Source of the DNA: Candidatus Zixiibacteriota bacterium
GTDB lineage: Bacteria; Zixibacteria; MSB-5A5; CAIYYT01
Direction: 5' to 3'
Length of the DNA stretch: 14,994 nucleotides
Assembly (NCBI GenBank): GCA_963205155.1
Contig: CAUJJY010000212.1
Span: 1 to 14,994, forward strand
Shown here: piece by piece, positions 5,754-12,847 of the stretch
How positions within the stretch are numbered: position 1 is the first letter of the stretch
How the letters are laid out: each line of letters opens with the position of its first letter
Position numbers and translations under genes: made by a program
The notes under the pieces: model-generated
What the model was told of the DNA's origin: nothing
Databases searched by the model: none
What the model saw: only the letters and a program-made list of their open reading frames with translations

Positions 5754-7274
5754 TTATTTTGACCAGAGCAGGGTCGCAACGTCACGGCCGGTCTCATCGA
5801 CCGAGTGCAGAATCAAGTCTGATTTGCCATCGAGATTCAGGTCGGTCGCGTCCAGCCAGTTGCACCGTCCGGCTTGCCTTGACGAAACGGGTTTGTCGGA
5901 AAAATGCGGATTCTGGGCACCCTTAAAGACTTCGATCTCGTCGTCATCGTTTAAACTGATCAGGTCATTGATGCGATCTTTGTCGAAGTCGCCATGAAGA
6001 CAGCCAATCAACCGGGTTGGAACTCCACTGCCGAAATAGTCGATGGCACAGCTAATCTTCTTGACCGAAGTCGGCTGCTCCGACAACACTCCCCCTTGAG
6101 GCTGGAATACATTCAGATCCACCTGCATTCTTTTTACCAGCAGCGACTTCATCAGACTCGTCGGGCTAACATTGACAGTTGCCAAAATCGCCGAGGCGAC
6201 ACCGTCGCCATCCAGATCTGTAACCACCAATCCGAGGCAGTATTGATCAAGGACGATTCTCTTCGACGGCCTCGGTGCAAAACCAACCTGCCCGCCGGCA
6301 AGATAGATCTCCAGCACTGTCTTAAACTCGTCCTGCTCGCCCTGTGTGAAAACGCGGCAGTAGTCCACAATCTTATCATTGTTCAAATCGCCAAATCCCC
6401 ACGACATGAACTTGAGATTATCCAGAAAGGCTGCACGCACTTCCAAAAGCTGACTCGGAGCCTCGGAAAACTGCAGATCGCCAATCTGATAACAAACGGC
6501 TAAACCGCTCCCCGACGCCACGAGAATGTCCGGTGTTCTGTCGGTATTCAGGTCAGAGACCGCGATCGTCGGAAGAGTTATCGCCAGACCACAAGTCGCG
6601 CCGGACGCGAGCAGATTCTTGCCCAAGTTCGCAATCGACCCATGTTCAATCTTCACAAGACGCACCAGCGTGAAACCGGACCGTTCGCGCTTGAGAACCC
6701 GCACTCCGTCCCAGCATGGCAAAACCGCGTCGAAGCTACGGTCATTGTTAAGATCAAAGAGAAACTCATATTCAACGACGAAATCTGGCCGGGGAACGGC
6801 GAAAAGACGCTCGAACCGGGCAATCTCCTTGGCTTGCGCCGCAAATCCGCCTTCGTCAAAATCGACTACGTGAAGGGCTTCCAGACCAAGCAGGGCAATC
6901 TCAACACGATTGTCGCCATCCAAATCGACCGCCTGAATGGCAAAGACCGACGCCGGCATATCTATCGAAAGTGCAGGAATGGCATCATAGTTTCTTGTGG
7001 CCGATTCCTTGTGAACCAACAGCCGCAATCCGCGCTGCTCACTGCTAACAACTATCGCCAGTTCACGGGCGCCAACGCCATCAAACTGAAGAGGAATAGT
7101 CGCCAGAATCTTGCCATCGGGGACTATCGACTGCGCGGAAAAATTGTCGGTGTCTGCCGCATTGACATTTGCAAATATCAACAGACCCAGAAATACAGCC
7201 GTTGCTGCTACGGTTCTAATGAATCTCGAGATTTTGGTCACTCTGTAGAGTTCGCACTGCAACTGAACGTTCAC
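5754..7274 (-). CDS. Secreted seven-bladed FG-GAP/VCBS beta-propeller protein
   Basis: Sec signal peptide at residues about 12-40 ('AATAVFLGLLIFANVNAA', cleavage after ANVNA). The rest carries seven calcium-binding loops of the DxDxDG type, starting near 117 (DLDGDNRVE), 174 (DLNNDRSFD), 241 (DLNTDRTPD), 296 (DLNNDKIVD), 353 (DLDGDGVAS), 429 (DFDKDRIND) and 478 (DLNLDGKSD). Seven loops fit one closed integrin-alpha-like propeller, with blades of 49-76 residues. No other domain, sorting tail or anchor is seen, so it is probably periplasmic or secreted. The GTG start at 7274 is chosen because GAAGG sits 8 nt before it; a GTG at codon 12, nearer the signal peptide, has no ribosome site. The ligand is unknown. 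The fifth loop lacks its last acidic residue. Confidence 0.88.
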   Translation of the reverse strand: MNVQLQCELYRVTKISRFIRTVAATAVFLGLLIFANVNAADTDNFSAQSIVPDGKILATIPLQFDGVGARELAIVVSSEQRGLRLLVHKESATRNYDAIPALSIDMPASVFAIQAVDLDGDNRVEIALLGLEALHVVDFDEGGFAAQAKEIARFERLFAVPRPDFVVEYEFLFDLNNDRSFDAVLPCWDGVRVLKRERSGFTLVRLVKIEHGSIANLGKNLLASGATCGLAITLPTIAVSDLNTDRTPDILVASGSGLAVCYQIGDLQFSEAPSQLLEVRAAFLDNLKFMSWGFGDLNNDKIVDYCRVFTQGEQDEFKTVLEIYLAGGQVGFAPRPSKRIVLDQYCLGLVVTDLDGDGVASAILATVNVSPTSLMKSLLVKRMQVDLNVFQPQGGVLSEQPTSVKKISCAIDYFGSGVPTRLIGCLHGDFDKDRINDLISLNDDDEIEVFKGAQNPHFSDKPVSSRQAGRCNWLDATDLNLDGKSDLILHSVDETGRDVATLLWSK

Positions 7275-7420
7275 TTATCCTGCCTTCAGGTGGTCACCTG
7301 CGGACAGTGGGATTTTTTCCACTCGCCCTGTTAGGTTATAATTTACTCAAAAGCGAGTGAAGAGGTTGCTTATTTTTTGCATGATCTGATTCGCATGACC
7401 TGAATGGTTGAGACTTCCGC
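7275..7420 (-). promoter_or_regulatory. Intergenic region with palindromes and a possible promoter for the FG-GAP gene
   Basis: The 146-nt gap holds a near-palindrome CAGGTG-GT-CACCTG (7287-7300), 12 nt before the GTG of the FG-GAP gene. It also holds inverted 7-bp arms CACTCGC (7320-7326) and GCGAGTG (7353-7359). Between those arms a minus-strand -10-like TATAAC lies at 7340-7335; no convincing -35 is seen at 17 nt. The arms would bracket the core promoter, which suits an operator. No U-tract terminator is evident for the upstream Reg_prop gene. Confidence 0.35.
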
Positions 7421-8905
7421 CTATTGCAACCAATCACTGCGATCAAAATCATTCCAACGAAATCTGCTGACGCCGCGATCGGTGCCAATCCACACGAAGT
7501 CGCCGTCGGCGATGATCGACCGGACACGAATTCCAATCAGGCCGTCATTGGGCGTATATCGATACCAGTTATCTTTGCGGCTGTTGTAGCGATACAGCCC
7601 GCTCGCCCCGCCTGCCCAGATGACGTTGTCATGGACTAATAACGCTGTTAAATCAGCGTTCCTAAATACGGCGTTCCTGTCAAATATCGTGCTCGCCAAG
7701 TTCTTTAGATTAACGACGACCACTCCGTCTTCTCCGACAGCGTACAACAACGAATCAACGACCTGGATTTGGTAAACACCAGTACGCAAATGCGGTGAGT
7801 CGAGCAGGAGTCGCCGCCATTCACTTCCCCCCCAGACCAGCGATAACACTCCGATATCAGTTGCCGCATAGATAATCGAGTCGCCTTGGGCAAAATCGTA
7901 AATCACTCGTGGCAGCATAATGTCGGTATTCGCATCGTAGATAGAGTCGCGCCGGATATCAAAGACCGATACGCCGCGGTCGGTGCCGATGATCAGATTG
8001 TTCTTTACCGGCAACAAAGCCGTTACTCGTTCGCCCGAAATGCCATCGAACTGACCGTACGACCGAAACGTCCGCGATTTGCGATCCATTCGTACCAGTC
8101 CCCTCTCGGTACCGATCCATACGCTTTTCGCATCATGTGCAATCGCATAGTACTGATCTGAATTGATTCCGCGATCGAGACGCGAATCGAAATACTCCCA
8201 TTCGCTCTGGGATCGATCATAAGCTGTTATTGTCCCCGGCAATCCGTCGCCGCCGCCGAGAAACCAGAAGTCATCGCCATCGGAATCCATCGCGGCAACG
8301 TCATCGTCGTAGATGCCCTGCGGCATAACCGCCAAATCATAAATCGCTAAGTCGCCTTTGGCTGGACCAATACCCCAAATCCCCATCCAGGCGATGTCGT
8401 TGTCATCCTCAAGAATTTGCGTGATGCGAAACTGTGCCATCTCGCGGTCGGTCAGTATTCCGGGCGAAAAATAGGAATAGCCTGGCGGCACGAAAAACTG
8501 TGGCAACTGCGCTGTAGAAATGCCGGATGGCTGCAATTTCTCGGTTGGAAAATTCGCAATCGTCGACCAGTCCTGAAAACCCGGATTATAATAACTCGCT
8601 CCGCTCGGAGTATCGACCCAGATGTCGTCCGTTAATCGATCGACGGCAATCCGCCTGACGCGATTGTCAGGCATTCCATCCGACACAGTGAGCGGATCGA
8701 GCCATTCATCAAACGCTTTGTCGTAACGCAGTATTCCGCCGGTGGTGGCAAAATAGATTGTGTTGAAGCCGCGGGCTATTCCGGTCACATAGCGGGTGTT
8801 TGTGAAGCTTACCCAGTCACCGGGGCGATAGTAATTGTAAACGCGCTGTCCGCTGGCAGAAACGGTCGAGCCCAACAAGAGGACTATTAGCAGTAGTTTA
8901 CTCAT
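7421..8905 (-). CDS. Secreted Reg_prop beta-propeller protein without kinase domain
   Basis: Signal peptide at 1-19 ('LLLIVLLLGSTVSASG'). The remainder is a run of about ten two-component-regulator propeller (Reg_prop) repeats with the signature 'xxWIGTxxGLxRxD'. Clear copies are near 49 (IYFATTGGILRYD), 262 (VWIGTERGLVRMD), 304 (LIIGTDRGVSVFD), 428 (VIWAGGASGLYRY) and 470 (FVWIGTDRGVSRF); weaker ones lie near 95, 172, 212, 344 and 387. In hybrid two-component sensors such repeats sense extracellular polysaccharide. Here the protein ends right after the last repeat ('DFDRSDWLQ') with no membrane helix, kinase or type IX sorting domain, so it is a free propeller, somewhat like the N-terminal part of PorZ. 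Its ATGAGTAA start overlaps the stop of the amidohydrolase by 8 nt and has no ribosome site, so translation is coupled. Confidence 0.88.
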   Translation of the reverse strand: MSKLLLIVLLLGSTVSASGQRVYNYYRPGDWVSFTNTRYVTGIARGFNTIYFATTGGILRYDKAFDEWLDPLTVSDGMPDNRVRRIAVDRLTDDIWVDTPSGASYYNPGFQDWSTIANFPTEKLQPSGISTAQLPQFFVPPGYSYFSPGILTDREMAQFRITQILEDDNDIAWMGIWGIGPAKGDLAIYDLAVMPQGIYDDDVAAMDSDGDDFWFLGGGDGLPGTITAYDRSQSEWEYFDSRLDRGINSDQYYAIAHDAKSVWIGTERGLVRMDRKSRTFRSYGQFDGISGERVTALLPVKNNLIIGTDRGVSVFDIRRDSIYDANTDIMLPRVIYDFAQGDSIIYAATDIGVLSLVWGGSEWRRLLLDSPHLRTGVYQIQVVDSLLYAVGEDGVVVVNLKNLASTIFDRNAVFRNADLTALLVHDNVIWAGGASGLYRYNSRKDNWYRYTPNDGLIGIRVRSIIADGDFVWIGTDRGVSRFRWNDFDRSDWLQ

Positions 8906-10088
8906 TCAAAAAGTCGATCGCTGATTTGGTCAAAACGGCCGCTCCGATCGGGATCGCCTCCTCGTCGGCTTTGAACTTCGGATGGTGCCAAGCGTGAACC
9001 GCTCCGAGCTTGGCATTTCCGACACCAAGGAAGAACATTGCACCGGGGACAGCCTGTACATATCGTGCGAAGTCCTCACCGCCCATCGATGGATGCAGTA
9101 TCTTCTTGATGCTTTTGGCGCCAAATAGCGTGATTGCCGAACCGGTTATGAACCTATTGGCCATTGAATGATTAATAAGCGGAGGATAGCTGGCAATGTA
9201 GTTGATTGCGGCTTTGCATTTATGGCTGCGTGCGATCCTAGTTACAATCATTTCGATTCTTTTCTTTAGAATTTGCAGTGTCGCTGCGCTTTGCGCCCGT
9301 GCAGTGCCGAAGAGTCGGCAGGTCGGCGGTATGATGTTTCGCGCAGTGCCTCCTTCAATTCTACCAATGGTGACCACAGCCGGTTCAAACGGATCGATGT
9401 TTCGCGCAACAATCGTCTGCAGCGCGGTTACGACCGCAGAAGTACAGACTATCGGATCGGCTGTTCTATGCGGGATTGCTCCGTGTCCGCCAATTCCGGT
9501 GACCGTAACGTCGAAGTCCAATACTCCGGCAAAAAACGCCCCATCGCGGACTGCAATCGTCCCGGTTGGATAGGCTGAATTAACGTGCATGCCGAAGATC
9601 ATATCTACCCGGGGACGCGAAAGTACTCCTTCTTTGATGAGCTGCAGCGCGCCGCCGGGAGGTTCCTCTTCGGAAGGTTGATATAGTACCTTGACTGTAC
9701 CGTGGAAATGGTCCTTTAATCGCGATAACATGATGGCTGCCGTTGTTACGGTGGCCATATGCATATCATGGCCGCAGGCGTGCATCCGACCGGGATGTAC
9801 CGACCTGAACGGGTAACCAGTCTGTTCTTCTATCGGCAATGCATCAATATCGGTGCGGATGGCAACGCATCTGCCCTTGCCGGAGGAGATTTCGGCCAAA
9901 ATTCCGGTACTGGCGACTGATTTGAACCTGATGCCGCTGTCGGCAAGCGTTTTCTTTAAATAAGCCGAGGTCTTGTGTTCCTGCCATGCAGTTTCAGGAA
10001 TACGGTGTAGATCACGGCGGATTGTGACCGAACGCTTATGCAGTACGTGCGCCAAAGAGCGGATTTTCTGGTCAAGAGGGTTTTGCAT
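8898..10088 (-). CDS. M20D-family amidohydrolase (N-acyl-amino-acid / hippurate hydrolase type)
   Basis: Binuclear metal amidohydrolase of the HipO/YxeP/IAA-amino-acid hydrolase group, which removes acyl groups from N-acyl amino acids. All ligand motifs are present: 'MHACGHDMH' (102-110, ligands C105 and H107), 'QPSEEEPPGG' (137-146, catalytic Glu then metal Glu), 'FGMHVN' (165-170, H168), 'GGHGAIPH' in the lid domain (200-207), 'PSMGGEDFARY' (333-343) and 'HHPKF' (368-372). Length 396 aa is normal. There is no signal peptide, so it is cytoplasmic. The ribosome site AAAGGAA lies 5 nt before the ATG. It is the first gene of a two-gene unit with the Reg_prop gene. The substrate cannot be told from sequence; peptide or amino-acid salvage is the general role. 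Confidence 0.93.
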   Translation of the reverse strand: MQNPLDQKIRSLAHVLHKRSVTIRRDLHRIPETAWQEHKTSAYLKKTLADSGIRFKSVASTGILAEISSGKGRCVAIRTDIDALPIEEQTGYPFRSVHPGRMHACGHDMHMATVTTAAIMLSRLKDHFHGTVKVLYQPSEEEPPGGALQLIKEGVLSRPRVDMIFGMHVNSAYPTGTIAVRDGAFFAGVLDFDVTVTGIGGHGAIPHRTADPIVCTSAVVTALQTIVARNIDPFEPAVVTIGRIEGGTARNIIPPTCRLFGTARAQSAATLQILKKRIEMIVTRIARSHKCKAAINYIASYPPLINHSMANRFITGSAITLFGAKSIKKILHPSMGGEDFARYVQAVPGAMFFLGVGNAKLGAVHAWHHPKFKADEEAIPIGAAVLTKSAIDFLNE

Positions 10089-10236
10089 TTCTTTCCTTTA
10101 ATATAACAGCGGGTGGGAATCCCGGCCATTCTCAATTAGAATTCCCTCGATAATAACGAAACTTATACGTCTTTAGGTTGTTGAACTTTGGAGCCGATAA
10201 TTATAGTGATATAATAGATATCTCCCCGGAGGATGA
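10089..10236. promoter_or_regulatory. Divergent promoter region
   Basis: 148-nt gap between the minus-strand amidohydrolase and the plus-strand lipoprotein. For the plus strand there is a perfect -10 TATAAT (10210-10215), without a good -35 at 16-18 nt, and an alternative TATAGT (10202-10207) with TTGTTG (10178-10183) at 18 nt. Two short inverted repeats lie at 10115-10146: GGGAAT with ATTCCC, and nested ATTCT-caatt-AGAAT. These could be regulator sites for either gene. The amidohydrolase promoter itself is not obvious. Confidence 0.4.
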
Positions 10237-10890
10237 TTGAGAATTCTTATCCCCTTTCTGGCAATTCTCGCTGTCGTAGCTTACATCGTTGGTTGCAGCG
10301 ACCCGGTTGAGCCCGAGAAGAAGGTTGAAATGGTCGATGCCGCCGCCTACTTCCCGATGCACAACGGCGATACCTGGTTCTACAACAGCGGCAACATTAT
10401 CCGCAAAGTTGACGGCGACACAACGGTGAACGGTGTACTCTGCAAACGCGTCTTCAAGGGCGTTGAAACCGATCAAGCCTGGACCCTCGACTCGCAGAGT
10501 TTCGCGCAACACCTGTTCGACGGATTCCTCTGGTTTGACCCGCCGCTGCAGATACCACTGAACATGGTCAAAGGCACCCCTCTCCAATTTTCTTCCCTCG
10601 GACGGATCAGTGATGCATTTGTTTCCGACGCCGACTCGATCCGGTCCTTTGGAACACTCTCGTTTGACGGCTATATCACTCGCACACTCAATCAAGTCAC
10701 GCTTGATAGTTGTTTCAAGCTCGATTACAACTACGTCAGCAAGGTTTATCTCAAAAACGGCACTGTCGCAGAGGATACTACTGTTTACTCGGAGATCTGG
10801 GCAAAGGGAATCGGCATGATTGACGACGGCGATTTATTTCTCAATCTCGCAATTATCGATGGTATAGAGACTCCGAAATTGCCCGAATAA
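10237..10890 (+). CDS. Lipoprotein, 217 aa, TTG start
   Basis: The N-terminus 'MRILIPFLAILAVVAYIVGC' is a clear lipoprotein signal peptide with lipobox IVGC and acylated C20, followed by SDP, so it should be membrane-attached after export. The mature part opens 'YFPMHNGDTWFYNSGN' (38-53), a motif seen at the start of many secreted FCB-group lipoproteins of unknown function. It continues as a beta-rich domain to the end. No catalytic motif is seen. The TTG start is chosen because it gives an intact signal peptide and has GGAGG 4 nt upstream. An ATG at 10233 abuts the ribosome site and is in another frame that stops after about 25 codons. It is monocistronic as far as can be seen, since 145 nt separate it from the next gene. 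Confidence 0.82.
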   Translation: MRILIPFLAILAVVAYIVGCSDPVEPEKKVEMVDAAAYFPMHNGDTWFYNSGNIIRKVDGDTTVNGVLCKRVFKGVETDQAWTLDSQSFAQHLFDGFLWFDPPLQIPLNMVKGTPLQFSSLGRISDAFVSDADSIRSFGTLSFDGYITRTLNQVTLDSCFKLDYNYVSKVYLKNGTVAEDTTVYSEIWAKGIGMIDDGDLFLNLAIIDGIETPKLPE

Positions 10891-10974
10891 TGGTGCTCGA
10901 CCAGATTTTTGTTGAAGCCGTGTAACCACAAAGGATATCATGTTTCAGAATGGCGCAGGTTTTGCCGATAAGTA

Positions 10975-10980
10975 TATAAT
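10975..10980 (+). promoter_or_regulatory. Candidate -10 box before the second lipoprotein
   Basis: Perfect TATAAT, 55 nt before the ATG at 11036, with no clear -35 at 17 nt. GCCGATAA precedes it (10964-10971), and the same 8-mer occurs at 10193-10200 ahead of the first lipoprotein's TATAAT. TTGACC at 10990-10995 could be a second -35, but its -10 partner is poor. The 10891-11035 gap shows no terminator or RNA gene. Confidence 0.35.
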
Positions 10981-11035
10981 GAGAGTCGCTTGACCTGTTT
11001 GCCAACTCTTAGCCTAAAAGAATTGCGAGATAACA

Positions 11036-11806
11036 ATGAGAAAAATGCTGCTTTTGCTGACTATTGCGGGGATGACACTCGTTTCCGCTTTTGTATTGAC
11101 CTCCTGTGGTGACACCAGCACCAACGGGACGACCAAAAGCAACTGGATAATCAACATCTTGCTTGCTCGAAACGGCGAAACGGGAGCCGTAAGTGTCTAT
11201 GCCGAGATATTTAAGGACTCCGCTGCCTTCGTGTCCGCCGTCCTCAAGGTAGACGATCAGGGCGTACAGTCGCTCGGAAACGGTAAGTATACCGCCAACC
11301 TCGATCCGGCACTGCTGTCCGACACTTCTTTGATCACAATCACGACCCCGCTGGATCCGTTCCAGTTCCAGCAGTTAATCGCTGTCCCGGATACGTTTTC
11401 GTTCGACTTTGAACAACTGCCAAATAATCAGGTGTTTAGCTCAACGAATATTGTCAATGTCCGCTGGACTGCTTCCGATTTTGAAGACTTTTCCGGCGGC
11501 TATTTCATAGTTACTGAACCAAGCTCATCACTCAATAGCGCAGTTGGCTCATTCAATTTATTCTCCGGTACTCAAGGCACAATTCCCCTCGATGCCTTCC
11601 GTGATTCGCAAGGCAACTACAAAACCGGTACCTACAACGTTTGGGTCGTCTCCAGAATCGAACAGCCGATTTCGTCGCCATATATTCCGTTTACGATTCC
11701 CAGCGGTGTGTTCATCGAAAACATCGATCGGGTCGGTGTTACCGGCCAGTTCGGAGCAATCTATATTTCGCCGCGCAAGACAATCACGGCGGTGGCCGGC
11801 TCATAG
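11036..11806 (+). CDS. Lipoprotein, 256 aa, beta-sandwich-like
   Basis: Signal peptide 'MLLLLTIAGMTLVSAFVLTSC' with lipobox LTSC (C24), then a Ser/Thr-rich linker 'GDTSTNGTTKSN'. The mature protein looks all-beta. Residues about 40-130 and 130-225 could be two Ig-like sandwiches; the second ends 'YKTGTYNVWVVSR', like a Ca-independent Fn3/Ig strand pair. No enzyme motif, no repeats, no Cys after the lipid site. The ribosome site is weak (GCGAGA). The stop lies 2 nt before the murQ start, so the two genes share a transcript. That link suggests an envelope job, such as muropeptide or wall-fragment capture, but this is inference. It shows no evident similarity to the lipoprotein just upstream. 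Confidence 0.82.
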   Translation: MRKMLLLLTIAGMTLVSAFVLTSCGDTSTNGTTKSNWIINILLARNGETGAVSVYAEIFKDSAAFVSAVLKVDDQGVQSLGNGKYTANLDPALLSDTSLITITTPLDPFQFQQLIAVPDTFSFDFEQLPNNQVFSSTNIVNVRWTASDFEDFSGGYFIVTEPSSSLNSAVGSFNLFSGTQGTIPLDAFRDSQGNYKTGTYNVWVVSRIEQPISSPYIPFTIPSGVFIENIDRVGVTGQFGAIYISPRKTITAVAGS

Positions 11807-11808
11807 GA

Positions 11809-12726
11809 ATGGGCAAGAAGCTCTACGAACAACTTCGCACCCTAACGACCGAGTCGCGCAATAAGTCATCGCACAACCTCGATCGCCTTCACACACGTGC
11901 TGTCCTCGAACTTATGAATCGCGAAGATCGCGCTGTTCCGGTTGCGATCGCCAAAGTTATCCCCGAAATCTCGCGCGTCGCCGACATCGTCGCAGACTCC
12001 TTCCGCAGCGGCGGTCGGCTGATCTATGCCGGAGCCGGCACTTCCGGCCGCTTGGGAGTTCTTGATGCCGCCGAGTGCCCACCCACCTTTGGAGTGTCGC
12101 CAAGTATGGTACAGGCGGTCATCGCCGGTGGGCGACAGACACTGGTACGATCCCGTGAGGGTGTTGAGGATGACGAAACCGCCGCTATCAAGGACATCGC
12201 GAGACTCAAACCGACAAGTCGCGATACTGTTATTGGAATTGCAGCATCCGGGCGGACTCCTTACCCTCTGGCAGTCTTGAAATACGCCAAAGCCAACAAG
12301 GCAAAAACGGCGCTCATCGTCTGCAACAGTCTGCCTCGGAAACCTCGCTATGTTGACTGTCTAATTACTCCGGTGCTCGGCCCGGAGATTCTGACCGGAT
12401 CTACCCGCCTCAAAGCCGGTACCGCAACAAAGTTGATTCTTAACATGATCACGACAACCGCCATGGTGCAGATCGGCAAGACCTACGGCAACCTGATGGT
12501 GGACCTGCGCGCAACATCACAGAAACTCACCGAACGCTCCCACCGAATTCTGGTCGAGACACTGGGGATTAGCTACGTCGCAGCCGGCAGGCTCCTCAAA
12601 CGATCGCATGGGGAAGTCAAGACCGCGATCGCAATGCACTTACTACCGGCCGACTATGCCGCCGCCAAGCGTCAACTAGAGCGCGCCGGCGGTAAACTCG
12701 CGCGCGCGCTGGATCCCCATTTTTAG
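11809..12726 (+). CDS. murQ: N-acetylmuramic acid 6-phosphate etherase MurQ
   Basis: MurQ cleaves the D-lactyl ether of MurNAc-6-phosphate to give GlcNAc-6-phosphate and D-lactate in peptidoglycan recycling. The 305-aa product matches the family throughout: 'GGRLIYAGAGTSGRLGVLDA' (68-87) is the SIS sugar-phosphate site; 'ECPPTFGV' carries the catalytic E89, equivalent to E83 of E. coli; 'EGVEDDETAA' carries E120, equivalent to E114; 'IAASGRTPY' is at 144-152; 'TGSTRLKAGTATKLILNM' (203-220) and 'GNLMVDLRAT' (233-242) complete it. The frame is open 56 codons further upstream into the lipoprotein gene, but the ATG at 11809 gives the normal MurQ N-terminus. Little Shine-Dalgarno is present, so coupling to the preceding stop is likely. 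No PTS transporter, anmK or nagZ is adjacent. Confidence 0.96.
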   Translation: MGKKLYEQLRTLTTESRNKSSHNLDRLHTRAVLELMNREDRAVPVAIAKVIPEISRVADIVADSFRSGGRLIYAGAGTSGRLGVLDAAECPPTFGVSPSMVQAVIAGGRQTLVRSREGVEDDETAAIKDIARLKPTSRDTVIGIAASGRTPYPLAVLKYAKANKAKTALIVCNSLPRKPRYVDCLITPVLGPEILTGSTRLKAGTATKLILNMITTTAMVQIGKTYGNLMVDLRATSQKLTERSHRILVETLGISYVAAGRLLKRSHGEVKTAIAMHLLPADYAAAKRQLERAGGKLARALDPHF

Positions 12727-12847
12727 ATATTCATCGTTGCCTCTTCCTCCTCGAGCTTGTTTCGAAATGAATCATCCCGATTCGCTCTACGAATAGCCTC
12801 AATCGATCGCCACCTTCGTCCGGCTCCGCTAAAGCGCAATCACGTCT
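12727..12847. other. Intergenic gap, nothing firm
   Basis: 121 nt between murQ and the HEAT-repeat gene. Only a weak 5-bp hairpin (ATTCG-ctcta-CGAAT, about 12780-12794) without a U run is seen. No convincing promoter is visible, so the HEAT gene may be read through from murQ. Confidence 0.3.

Noticed and set aside
6642..7334. 230-aa plus-strand open frame
   Set aside because: It is the antisense shadow of the FG-GAP gene, whose seven Ca loops fix the coding strand.
10201..10695. 164-aa minus-strand open frame
   Set aside because: It lies antisense to the lipoprotein with a clear signal peptide and lipobox, and crosses the divergent promoter region.
11641..11808. 56-codon upstream extension of MurQ
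   Set aside because: It overlaps the lipoprotein in another frame and has no MurQ similarity. The family's normal N-terminus begins near the ATG at 11809.
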